DNA from: CAMCXT01 sp046302715
Lineage (GTDB): Bacteria > Bacteroidota > Bacteroidia > M30B66
Reading direction: 5' to 3'
NCBI GenBank assembly: GCA_046302715.1
Contig: JBKCHQ010000195.1
Coordinates: 1 to 36,756, forward strand
DNA length: 36,756 nt
Both the position numbers and the translations under genes were made by a program. The notes beneath the pieces are model-generated. The model was not told where the DNA came from, searched no databases, and saw only the letters and a program-made list of their open reading frames with translations. Positions 18,413 through 27,107 of the stretch are shown piece by piece. Position 1 is the first letter of the stretch; every line of letters starts with the position of its first letter.

Positions 18413-19960
18413 TTAGCGTTTGCGTTTCTTTTTTGGCTCTTCGGGCTCCACAGGTCTGAGAAAAATGTCTTCCTTTCTTTTGGGCCTTAACATTCCATAC
18501 CATCTGAAATTTTTGAGCATCAATTCTTTTTCTTTCGCTTTTTCAAGCGGAATAAGTTCGGCATCAGGCTTTTTAAGAAAAGTAATACTTTGCACCTCAG
18601 CAGAATCAATATGAATAATCATATCTGAACATTCTGCTTTATTAATTCCTATATAGCGTCCTTTCTCATCGGCGGCATAATATATCGATTGTCCATTGCC
18701 TTTTACATTAACCTTTCGTAAAGCACTTTCGATAAAATAACCAGTTATGTCTTTGCCTTTAATTTGATTGTAGTGCACCGAATCAACTTCTGAAGCAATG
18801 AAGGCGTTGGCTTTTAAATATAGCGTTTGCAGCTCGTTATTGGCCAGTTGAATGTAAACACTATCGCCAAGTAGCTGATTTTCTTTGTTCCAAAGTACCG
18901 GCCGGCCAAATAAGCGCATGAGCGAATCGTTTTCAGAATAGGTTAACGAATCGCATTTGCCTTGTAAATCCTGTTTGTAAAACCGAACGTGGTGGAATGT
19001 AAAAAATGTACGTTTTTTAGAAACCGTATCGGTTATAGAAAGCAAGGTATCGCCATGGAGATAAAGCGTATCCTTTCCGAATATCTTTTCCATGGCCGCA
19101 CGATCGGTTAAAAGCACCCTTTCATTTTCCTCAAAATAATCGGCATAATTTCCAGTGAGTAGAAGTTGATTCACCGAATCTCGTATCACCGCATTTTGCC
19201 TAACACGCCCCAACTTCTTTTTACGGTCGTAATATATCTTATCGCCGCTCACCTCCTGACCTTTGCTAATTATGCGTGCATTTTTGCCAAATTCAGACAC
19301 GTCGTTTCGGGTATCGTAAAAGCCATTTTCGCAGTAAATGGTGTTTTCCTTCGATCGAATCCATGTCGGACCGGTAAATACTGCTGACTCATTGAGCGTA
19401 TTGTAATTTAAACTATCGCCCGTCATTACGTAATCTTTCGAGGTAAGACTCACATTTTGCCTGAAATAGAACATCTTCTTCTCTGATCGATAGGTGCCAT
19501 ATACACTTTTAAGCGTGTTTCTGTCTTTGTTGTTGATGATGGTGGCGCCCGTGGTGTAAGTGGCCGATTTGTCGGCAAGATTATACTTTAACAAATTAGT
19601 GCTCAGTGTACTTGACTCGTCTCTAAGCTTCACATTACCCGTTATTTCGGCCATTTTCGTTTTGCCATCGTATTGCAATTTATTACCGGTTACCGTTACC
19701 GATTCGCTCACGATTCTGATGCCTGAAAACGCATCCATACGTTCCGACTTTTCATAAAAATAGGCCGAATCGCAATACAACATGTTGCCCTCATGTTCAA
19801 AAATAACGTTGCCAATTAATCGTTTGGCATCGGGCATTCGCTGGCTATATTCCAGTGAGTTGGCATTAACTATGTTAATTTTACGTCCTCCCTGCGCAAA
19901 TAGATAATTATTATGGCAGAAAAAAAACAGGATGCAAGCAATTATCCTAAATAGTGACAA
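18413..19960 (-). CDS. OstA/LptA-like LPS-transport family protein with a TTG start
   Basis: 515 residues. A signal peptide (MSLFRIIACILFFFCHNN, cleavage after LFAQ) is followed by repeated beta-strand units of the OstA/LptA jelly-roll type, e.g. NVIFEHEGNMLYCDSAYFYE, GNKLQYDGKTKMAEITGNV, GDSLNYNTLNESAVFTG, SGDKIYYDRKKKLGRVRQNA. The end is basic (PKKKRKR). In the family, OstA_N domains bridge LPS across the periplasm; the Bacteroidetes form is long and less studied. Upstream to the preceding in-frame stop there is no ATG, and the next ATG lies after the signal peptide, so TTG (19958-19960) is the best start. A TAnnTTTG box at 19980-19987 supports this. It is convergent with metG. Confidence 0.85.
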   Translation of the reverse strand: MSLFRIIACILFFFCHNNYLFAQGGRKINIVNANSLEYSQRMPDAKRLIGNVIFEHEGNMLYCDSAYFYEKSERMDAFSGIRIVSESVTVTGNKLQYDGKTKMAEITGNVKLRDESSTLSTNLLKYNLADKSATYTTGATIINNKDRNTLKSVYGTYRSEKKMFYFRQNVSLTSKDYVMTGDSLNYNTLNESAVFTGPTWIRSKENTIYCENGFYDTRNDVSEFGKNARIISKGQEVSGDKIYYDRKKKLGRVRQNAVIRDSVNQLLLTGNYADYFEENERVLLTDRAAMEKIFGKDTLYLHGDTLLSITDTVSKKRTFFTFHHVRFYKQDLQGKCDSLTYSENDSLMRLFGRPVLWNKENQLLGDSVYIQLANNELQTLYLKANAFIASEVDSVHYNQIKGKDITGYFIESALRKVNVKGNGQSIYYAADEKGRYIGINKAECSDMIIHIDSAEVQSITFLKKPDAELIPLEKAKEKELMLKNFRWYGMLRPKRKEDIFLRPVEPEEPKKKRKR

Positions 19961-19979
19961 AGCAATAATATAAATCGGC

Positions 19980-19987
19980 CAAAAATA
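19980..19987 (-). promoter_or_regulatory. Candidate -7 element (TATTTTTG) for the OstA-like gene
   Basis: An exact TAnnTTTG match on the minus strand, 19 nt before the TTG at 19960. It limits where translation can begin: any start must lie downstream of about 19975, leaving the TTG or a rarer ATT codon. Confidence 0.5.
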
Positions 19988-20066
19988 AAGATAATTAACG
20001 CTTAACGGAATAAAATAGGTGTCATTGTCAATTTATATTTAGTTTTATTGCCCCAAATCATCCATT

Positions 20067-21119
20067 ATGACTTTTGATGTTCGCCTCGCAGAAAAATCGC
20101 GTTTGGCAGAAACCAATTTTAACGATCTTCCATTCGGAAGAATATTTTCTGACCACATGTTTCGGGCCGATTATAACGGCAAGGATTGGATCAATACAGC
20201 GATTACCCCCTATGCAGCGCTAAGCCTCGAGCCATCGGCAGCTGTTATACATTACGGTCAATCGATATTCGAAGGCATGAAGGCATACTGTTCGGCCAAT
20301 AATGAGATATTGCTTTTTCGTCCGTTGGAGAATTTCAAACGCATGAACAACTCAGCTCAGCGCTTGAGCATGCCCTTGATTCCTGAACCTATCTTTATGG
20401 ATGGATTAAAAGCATTGCTTAAAGTCGATTCGGGATGGGTACCTAAGGGAGGAGGGAAGTCACTCTACATCCGTCCGGTTTATTTTGCAACCGATGCGGT
20501 GATTGGTGTTCATCCTTCGGAGTATTACAGCTTTCTTATCATTACCAGCCCCACAGATGTGTATTACAATAAACCGCTGAAGGTGCGTATCGAAAAAACG
20601 TACTCCCGTGCAAGCCGTTCGGGAACCGGTTATGCAAAAGCGGCAGGAAATTACGCAGGAGCGCTGTACCCAACACAACTTGCCAAAGAAGCCGGATATG
20701 ATCAGGTCATTTGGACCGATGCAGCCACCAATACCAAGGTAGAAGAGTCGGGAACGATGAATCTAATGTTCGTGATTAATGGGGTACTAGTTACGCCTTC
20801 GCTCAGTGCGAGCAAGCTGGCAGGGGTTACCCGCGATTCTGTTATTGAAATTGCAAAATATTGGGGCTATTCTGTTGAAGAGCGCGACGTATATGTTGCA
20901 GAAGTAGTGGATGCATTGAAAAATGGCAGCCTCACCGAAGCTTTTGGTACAGGCACTGCCGCCAATATAGCCCGCATTGCCCTGATTTCTGATGACGGCA
21001 TTGACTACACCGTTCCGGAAACTAATGAAAGTAGTTTCTCTTCAAAGGCGTCTGATTTTTTAGATAAACTAAAAACCGGAGCTGTTACCGATCCGTTTAA
21101 TTGGATTGTGCGTGTTTGA
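20067..21119 (+). CDS. ilvE: Branched-chain amino acid aminotransferase
   Basis: 350 residues, fold-type IV PLP enzyme of the longer BCAT type. It interconverts Leu, Ile and Val with their 2-oxoacids using glutamate/2-oxoglutarate. Seen: HYGQSIFEGMKAY (from residue 62), the PLP lysine region GTGYAKAAGNYAG with K191, the cofactor carboxylate region EESGTMNLMFV, and the late GTGTAANIARI loop. The ATG at 20067 gives the family N-terminus; the upstream TATATTTA (20033) is one base off a -7 box. No other ilv or leu gene is present. A TonB receptor follows after 47 nt on the same strand. Confidence 0.95.
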   Translation: MTFDVRLAEKSRLAETNFNDLPFGRIFSDHMFRADYNGKDWINTAITPYAALSLEPSAAVIHYGQSIFEGMKAYCSANNEILLFRPLENFKRMNNSAQRLSMPLIPEPIFMDGLKALLKVDSGWVPKGGGKSLYIRPVYFATDAVIGVHPSEYYSFLIITSPTDVYYNKPLKVRIEKTYSRASRSGTGYAKAAGNYAGALYPTQLAKEAGYDQVIWTDAATNTKVEESGTMNLMFVINGVLVTPSLSASKLAGVTRDSVIEIAKYWGYSVEERDVYVAEVVDALKNGSLTEAFGTGTAANIARIALISDDGIDYTVPETNESSFSSKASDFLDKLKTGAVTDPFNWIVRV

Positions 21120-21166
21120 TTGCCTCTAATATTATTCGTATGAGCATACCTTCCATTTGCACCACA

Positions 21167-23398
21167 ATGAAATCAATACTCATACTCACATTTATTCTGT
21201 TGCAACTTAAGGGTATTACCCAAAATGTATCAGGCGTAGTTCTTAACGATAATAGCGAACCTATTGAAGGGGCTCAAGTATTCTGGCTTGGGGCAACAGA
21301 AGCAGTAAGTACCAACAGCAAGGGTCGCTTCGAAATTTTAGCCGCTAACCCTGTTTCCCCTAAGTTGATCGCTTCCTTTGTAGGGTATCTGACCGACACC
21401 ATAGAAATTAGCGGTATCTCTTTCGTAGAGTTTAGATTAAAACAAAATTTAAGTCTGAAGGAAGTTGAAATCAGCGAAAAACGTGACGGCATTTTCATCT
21501 CCGATATCAACCCCATCAAAACAGAACAAATTACACAAACCGAACTTACTAAAGCCGCGTGTTGCGATCTGGCCGGTTGCTTCGAAACGCAAACCACTGT
21601 ACAACCCCAAACCACCAATGTAATTACCAATTCAAAAGAGTTGCGAATACTTGGGCTGTCGGGTGTGTACAACCAAGTACTTATCGATGGCTTTCCACTC
21701 ATTCAGGGCCTAAGTTATACCTACGGCATCAGCAGTATTCCGGGAACATTGGTCGATAACATCTATGTTTCAAAAGGCGCCAACAGTGTTTTGCAGGGGT
21801 TTGAAAGCATCAGCGGACAAATAAATGTAGAAACCAAAGAGCCCGATAATACCGACCGCCTGTTGCTCAATGCTTACCTGAATAATTTCATGGAAAAGCA
21901 TATCAATGCCAATTATGCTTTCAAGCGAAATAAATGGAGCAATCTCACAGCTGTTCATACCATACAGCCTGCCAGCCGCATTGACCGCGATAAGGATAAC
22001 TTTCTCGATTTACCGCTGCTCACACGTTATATGGTTTCGAATAAATGGAAGTATGGCGATGAAAACGCTACAGGGTTTAACAGCCGTATCGGACTGCGCT
22101 TTCTCAACGAAACACGTGATGGCGGGCAAACAAACTTTAACTCGGACGAACATCTGGGCAGCACCAGCATTTACGGCCAGCACGTAGGCATAAATCAGCC
22201 CGAAGCCTGGACCAAAACTGCATACCACTTTAACGACAAGCACCAGATTGTGGCCTTTGCCTCGGCGTATCACCAGCAACAAAATTCCTACTTCGGCACC
22301 GTTAAATATAACGCACAACAAACCAATGTTTACGGCAACGTTCAGCATGAACTTACCTATGCCGATCACGTATTAAAATCGGGCATCAGTTACCGCTATC
22401 TCAATCTTTCCGAAGACATTGCATTTACCGACACCATGCTGCCCCGCACTTATGCAGGAAACTACTCACGCACAGAGCAAATTCCTGGCGTTTTTGCAGA
22501 AAATACCTTGCGCCTATTCGACGATAAGTTCACTTGGATTGCTGGTTTTCGTGCCGACAAGCATAATATGTTTGGTGTTCAACTAACGCCACGCACTTTG
22601 GTTAAATGGGATATTACCCCCAAAACTATTTTGCGCGCAAACATAGGGACAGGATGGCGTACTGTAAACCTATTTAGCGAAAACATCGGCTTGTTAATCA
22701 GCTCTCGTGATATTGTATTTGCGGAGGAATTACGGCCCGAAAAAGCGCTTAACACAGGGATTAACATTACACAGAAATTTGAAACTGCGGATGAAAACCT
22801 GTCGGGGTATTTTAGCGCCGATTTTTATCATACCAACTTCCAGAACCAGATTTTCCCCGATTACGATTCTGATCCACAAAAAGCAATTATTCAAAATTTC
22901 GAAGGAACCAGCATAAGCAATGGCTTTCAGGCCGAATTGTCGGTTAAAGTGTATCAGCGCTTCGAATTCAAAACGGGCTACAACTTTTTGGACGTATTTC
23001 GTATAACCGGCGATAGCATAAGCCTGCTTCCGTTCAATCCCAGACATAAAGTGCTGTCAACATTCAGCTATAAACCCCTCACTGAAAAATTTCATATCGA
23101 CCTCAACATGCATTGGTATGGCGAACAGCGTTTGCCGAATACGCAAAGCAATCCTACAGAATTTAGGCGACCTGATTTTTCAAAGCCTTATACCGTGCTC
23201 AACGCTCAGTTTACCTATTCCTTTAGGTCGTTTGAAGTATATGCAGGATGTGAAAATATTTTCGACTTTCGTCAATTGCAGCCCATATTGAGTTGGCAAA
23301 ATCCCTTTAGTCCTTATTTTGATACTTCATCGGTTTGGGGACCTACGCGCGGACGGGAGTTATATATGGGGCTCCGCTTTAGAATCAGCAGCGAATAA
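21167..23398 (+). CDS. TonB-dependent outer-membrane receptor with N-terminal carboxypeptidase-regulatory domain and Cys-rich plug motif
   Basis: 743 residues from the ATG at 21167, chosen because it gives a clean signal peptide (MKSILILTFILLQLKGITQ); an upstream ATG at 21140 is possible. Residues ~20-95 form a CarboxypepD_reg-like domain (VSGVVLNDNSEPIEGAQV). The plug follows (~105-225) with KAACCDLAGCFETQ and LRILGLSGVYNQVLIDGFPL, ending SGQINVETKEP, then a 22-strand-type barrel to the C-terminus (GRELYMGLRFRISSE). Such receptors import scarce ligands using TonB/ExbBD energy. The CC-x4-C motif in the plug marks a Bacteroidetes subfamily that I associate with metal-handling neighbours, but no metal gene is present here, so the ligand is unknown. 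It may be co-transcribed with ilvE. Confidence 0.9.
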   Translation: MKSILILTFILLQLKGITQNVSGVVLNDNSEPIEGAQVFWLGATEAVSTNSKGRFEILAANPVSPKLIASFVGYLTDTIEISGISFVEFRLKQNLSLKEVEISEKRDGIFISDINPIKTEQITQTELTKAACCDLAGCFETQTTVQPQTTNVITNSKELRILGLSGVYNQVLIDGFPLIQGLSYTYGISSIPGTLVDNIYVSKGANSVLQGFESISGQINVETKEPDNTDRLLLNAYLNNFMEKHINANYAFKRNKWSNLTAVHTIQPASRIDRDKDNFLDLPLLTRYMVSNKWKYGDENATGFNSRIGLRFLNETRDGGQTNFNSDEHLGSTSIYGQHVGINQPEAWTKTAYHFNDKHQIVAFASAYHQQQNSYFGTVKYNAQQTNVYGNVQHELTYADHVLKSGISYRYLNLSEDIAFTDTMLPRTYAGNYSRTEQIPGVFAENTLRLFDDKFTWIAGFRADKHNMFGVQLTPRTLVKWDITPKTILRANIGTGWRTVNLFSENIGLLISSRDIVFAEELRPEKALNTGINITQKFETADENLSGYFSADFYHTNFQNQIFPDYDSDPQKAIIQNFEGTSISNGFQAELSVKVYQRFEFKTGYNFLDVFRITGDSISLLPFNPRHKVLSTFSYKPLTEKFHIDLNMHWYGEQRLPNTQSNPTEFRRPDFSKPYTVLNAQFTYSFRSFEVYAGCENIFDFRQLQPILSWQNPFSPYFDTSSVWGPTRGRELYMGLRFRISSE

Positions 23399-23471
23399 AT
23401 GGGACGACAAAGACGCCTAAAAAAATCAAAGCATCATTTCAATAGAACCGCTGCCGAATGGTAGATAATTC

Positions 23472-25070
23472 TTAATGTTTGATTACAGGAAAGTGCATTG
23501 TGCCTTCTTTGCTTCTGATTTCGAGAAAATACAAGCCCGATTTTAGCTCGCCGTGAACCTGGATTTTCTGAAGTCCTTTGCCTGTTTCGGGCATTTCAAT
23601 TAGTGATTTCCCGCTCAAATCTCTAATATAAAGGCGAGTATTATCATGCTTTACATCTACAAAAATTTCTGCTTCGAACGGATTAGGAAAGGGCAACATT
23701 GATGCATACGCATTTTCTTGTGCCGAGGTAACCAGATTCTGCAATCGTACCGCCCACATATCTCGGCCCCCATTAGCTCCATGAATCCAGCCATTGTTGG
23801 AGTTTGAACGGCCCGTTAGGAGTATATCGTCCTCTAAGCCCGAACAGGCAATTCCGGTGGCAGCGTCAAACTCAGAACCTCCCATTCTTTTGGTATAAAG
23901 CGTGTCGCCGTTTGCATTAATTTTTACCAGCCAGTAATCGGCAAGACCATACACCGGTTGTCCTGTAAGTTGTTGATTAGAGCTCCGACTAAAGCCTGCC
24001 AAATACACATTTAGTTCCTGATCGGCTACCGCGTCGTGAAAAAAGTCCCAATCAGTTCCGCCATAAGAGCGCGTCCATAAAGTATCGCCTGCTGCATTAC
24101 AACGAATTACAAACCCGTCGCCATTTCCGCCGCGGTAGGTTGGATAGCCACCATTGCCTCCCAAAACACCTACAATCATAAATTCGCCGCTGCCCATATC
24201 CAATAAAGCCCCCGACCCATCGCGCCCATTGGTGCTGCCGTAGGTTTTATTCCAAAGTACCGCGCCGGTAAAATTTATTTTACAAACCCAAATATCATCC
24301 AGATTGAAATTGTTAAAATCGGGACTCGTGAACCCCGAAAGCAGATAGCCGCTCCCATCGTTCAAGCGTCGGATTACCGTGAAATTTTCTAAGCCATTGG
24401 CCGAAGCGCCATTGGGACCTACCGGAGCAACACAAAAGCCCATATTGCCGCTAACACCCGTGGCAAAAAGTACCCAGGCCAGACCATTACCAGCGGCACT
24501 TAAATCGCCATCTGACGAAACTGCCTCGCCGCAGGCTACAAAATTACCAGCCGGATTTTCCACAACGTCATAGAGATAATCGTTGCTGCTTCCGCCGTAC
24601 ACTTTTGTCCACAGTATGGTTCCGTCCGAATTAATCCGCATCATAAAGCCATCGTATCCGCCATGATTTCCTGCGAAGACACCGGTACTTGAAGTTGTAA
24701 ATCCAACAAGAATAACTCCTCCAGTAGAAATGCTGCGAACACGCGACAAACGATCGGAGCCCGCACCTCCAATGAGCTTAGTCCACAATGTATCGCCATT
24801 TTGGTCCAGGTGAATCAGCAATACATCATCCGAGCCGGCATTGTTTTTTCCATACACCACAGGCGATGCCGAATAGCTGGCCAAATACATCGTTCCGTCC
24901 ACTGCATCAAATGCTGCCGATGCCATATTGTTACCGAAGCTGTTTGGCGAGTTGGTTCCGGCAACTTCATCAGCGGCACCGCCAAATGATCTCGTCCATA
25001 ACGAATCGGGACCTTGAGCATTTATATAATTCGCGAAAAGTAAAAAAGATGCGAGTAGTATATTTTTCAT
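23472..25070 (-). CDS. T9SS type A-sorted secreted protein with repeated GDTLWTKxxGG (beta-propeller-like) units
   Basis: 532 residues. The signal peptide is MKNILLASFLLFANYINAQ. The body is built of ~50-60-residue repeats with the recurring signature NGDTLWTKxxGGxxxD followed by VxLVGxxxS (e.g. LWTRSFGGAADE, LWTKLIGGAGSD, LWTKVYGGSSND, LWTRSYGGTDWD, LYTKRMGGSEFD). This pattern is typical of SBBP/propeller-like secreted proteins. The final ~75 residues (PFPNPFEAEIFVDV ... SGLYFLEIRSKEG) form the type A T9SS sorting domain (TIGR04183-like), which directs export and is cleaved at the surface. No catalytic motif was seen, so the function is unknown. It is convergent with the TonB receptor gene; the 73 nt between them show no clear terminator hairpin. 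Confidence 0.88.
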   Translation of the reverse strand: MKNILLASFLLFANYINAQGPDSLWTRSFGGAADEVAGTNSPNSFGNNMASAAFDAVDGTMYLASYSASPVVYGKNNAGSDDVLLIHLDQNGDTLWTKLIGGAGSDRLSRVRSISTGGVILVGFTTSSTGVFAGNHGGYDGFMMRINSDGTILWTKVYGGSSNDYLYDVVENPAGNFVACGEAVSSDGDLSAAGNGLAWVLFATGVSGNMGFCVAPVGPNGASANGLENFTVIRRLNDGSGYLLSGFTSPDFNNFNLDDIWVCKINFTGAVLWNKTYGSTNGRDGSGALLDMGSGEFMIVGVLGGNGGYPTYRGGNGDGFVIRCNAAGDTLWTRSYGGTDWDFFHDAVADQELNVYLAGFSRSSNQQLTGQPVYGLADYWLVKINANGDTLYTKRMGGSEFDAATGIACSGLEDDILLTGRSNSNNGWIHGANGGRDMWAVRLQNLVTSAQENAYASMLPFPNPFEAEIFVDVKHDNTRLYIRDLSGKSLIEMPETGKGLQKIQVHGELKSGLYFLEIRSKEGTMHFPVIKH

Positions 25071-25168
25071 AGAATTAGTTTAACGATATAAGCGAGTATA
25101 ATAAAAGCGAAGAACACAACCAAAGCAGTTAGTTGTGGCAGAAATCTTTGGTCTAAAATCGCATGCGT

Positions 25169-27037
25169 TTACCGCACTACCTTGTGAATAGCTTCTTCGC
25201 CTAAAGCCTTTAATTTAACAAGGTATAATCCGCTGGCAATTCCATCCAGATCTATAACATCGCTACCCAGGTGAGCATTGCCGAGCTGCATACGACGAAT
25301 TATTTGCCCACCTGCACTTAATACTTCCACTTCAAGATTGGCAGGACGTTCCAAGGCATAATTGATACGGATTTGTCCGTTATCTAAAAGTTGTACTCCT
25401 GTATTCAAAGCTCCTGTAACAAGCAATACTTCACCGGGCGTAACAGCTAAGGTCTGTGTAGTATCGCAGAGGTAACACACATTCGAACCTTCCAATCGAA
25501 CATTGTAGAATCCTGTTTGGCTGTAAGAATGCATTGGATTTACCTCAGTCGATGTGTTGCCATCCCCAAAATTCCAGATAAAATTCTCGGCATTTTCGCT
25601 TTGATTTTCAAATTCGACACTGTTGCCTAGGCCCGCAAATGCAAAGCGTGCAGCAGGAAGTGGCGTATTTCCTAAGAAACTTCCTCCTTTAATAAATACA
25701 CCCGAGTCAAAAGCGCCATCACCGGCATCGCCAATCACTATTCGAAATTGATACGTCTGATTGGCCTGAACCGGATATTCCAGTGTAATTGGTGTAGTAA
25801 ACGCATCGTATTGCAGTAACAAGCCCGGGCTATTATTTACATAGTACTGCGGAAAGCTGGCTTGATTAACCGTATTGATGGTAACCGGAATAGGCGTACC
25901 CGGAATCCATGCAATGTTTTGCCAGCCATTGGTACCCGGACCATTGATAAAGAATCCGAATACATCGTTAAACGAGCTGTTTACGAATTCAGGATACTCT
26001 TCGGAGGCAAATACAAATTCGCAGGCAATGAGCGTATCGGCCTGTGGTGTAAATTCGAAATTAATCGAAACGGCATCCATAGAGATATAACCCGGAATGA
26101 GTGCATCCAGCATGGGGTCACCCGGCATTCCAAGTGTTGTTCCTGCACCGCTGGAGGTATTCGGGCCAACGGCATTCATGATGTTGCCAGTAGTAAGCAG
26201 CAAACCATAATCAAATCCAATTGATGCGGTAGAATCAGAGAAATAACCAATTGCCGCTTCACTGCTTCCGTTGAATGAAATGTTGCTCACATCTACACAG
26301 CTGCCAAACAAAATATTCTGAATACTTTGTACCACATTAGGCAACTGATTAATCTGCATGGCTCCGGCGGTTACGCCATCGAGTGCTTCGGCTGTAACAA
26401 ATCCGCACGAGGCGATAGAACAATCGTTCGCCGTATCTACAGTAGTTATGCAAACTTCGTAAACACCAACAGTATCGTAAGTATGCGTTGCCGAAGTGGC
26501 ATTGGTGGAGAATGTAGTGCCATCGCCAAAATTCCATTCATACACGAAATTGCCGAGATAAGTAGGCATAAAGTGAATGGTATTTGATTCGGTTGTTGAA
26601 TGCGTCCAGATGTAAGTGAGCATACATGGACTTTGGTTGTAAACCGATTGGAGATTTACCGTATCGCAGAACGTAGAAGTACACTCGCCATCAAAAACGG
26701 TTAGGCATGCAATATAGTAAGGGTTATAACTGGTATACACATGCAAAGGAGCCGCCTCAGTTGAATATACCCCATCACCAAAATCCCACTCATAGGATGC
26801 GTTTTGATAATCCATCACCGTGCTGATATTCGAGAAGGCAACCGGGAAAGTCAACCCGCCTTCGATATCAACGGTTACATACGTGCCAAATGCTGCCTCG
26901 CAAACCGAACGCCCTGCAGCCGATTGCGGCAAATAGGAGCAGAATGCCCCCATACGCTGCTTCAATGAGCGCGATTGATTTTGAGCATTAAGCCCTACAG
27001 ATGATACGATAAGAATTAGGAGTAGTAACTGACGCAT
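25169..27037 (-). CDS. Secreted PKD / choice-of-anchor L domain protein with T9SS type A-like C-terminus
   Basis: 622 residues from the ATG at 27035-27037. An upstream TTG (27052) lies inside the -7 box and is rejected. Signal peptide MRQLLLLILIVSSVGLNAQ. Two PKD domains (YEWDFGDGVYSTE; YEWNFGDGTTFST) lead into a choice-of-anchor L domain (about residues 240-450), recognised by GLLLTTGNIMNAVGPN and FASEEYPEFVNSSFNDVFGFF. A third PKD (FIWNFGDGNTST) and a C-terminal strand-rich region ending ASGLYLVKLKALGEEAIHKVV follow, resembling the type A T9SS signal. The choice-of-anchor L domain occurs on secreted proteins with varied anchors. A surface or extracellular role is inferred; ligand and activity are unknown. 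Confidence 0.88.
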   Translation of the reverse strand: MRQLLLLILIVSSVGLNAQNQSRSLKQRMGAFCSYLPQSAAGRSVCEAAFGTYVTVDIEGGLTFPVAFSNISTVMDYQNASYEWDFGDGVYSTEAAPLHVYTSYNPYYIACLTVFDGECTSTFCDTVNLQSVYNQSPCMLTYIWTHSTTESNTIHFMPTYLGNFVYEWNFGDGTTFSTNATSATHTYDTVGVYEVCITTVDTANDCSIASCGFVTAEALDGVTAGAMQINQLPNVVQSIQNILFGSCVDVSNISFNGSSEAAIGYFSDSTASIGFDYGLLLTTGNIMNAVGPNTSSGAGTTLGMPGDPMLDALIPGYISMDAVSINFEFTPQADTLIACEFVFASEEYPEFVNSSFNDVFGFFINGPGTNGWQNIAWIPGTPIPVTINTVNQASFPQYYVNNSPGLLLQYDAFTTPITLEYPVQANQTYQFRIVIGDAGDGAFDSGVFIKGGSFLGNTPLPAARFAFAGLGNSVEFENQSENAENFIWNFGDGNTSTEVNPMHSYSQTGFYNVRLEGSNVCYLCDTTQTLAVTPGEVLLVTGALNTGVQLLDNGQIRINYALERPANLEVEVLSAGGQIIRRMQLGNAHLGSDVIDLDGIASGLYLVKLKALGEEAIHKVVR

Positions 27038-27049
27038 GGCATTTTTCTT

Positions 27050-27057
27050 CAAATGTA
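27050..27057 (-). promoter_or_regulatory. Candidate -7 element (TACATTTG) for the choice-of-anchor L gene
   Basis: An exact TAnnTTTG match on the minus strand, 12 nt before the ATG at 27037. It lies in the short 70-nt gap after pruA, so this gene need not depend on pruA transcription. Confidence 0.5.
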
Positions 27058-27107
27058 ATTAAATCAAGCAGATATACTGGGTTGATTTTTTAAAATTCCG
27101 AATGAAT

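Noticed and set aside
27038..27052. TTG start for the choice-of-anchor L protein
   Set aside because: It lies inside the -7 element and the ATG at 27037 already gives a complete signal peptide.
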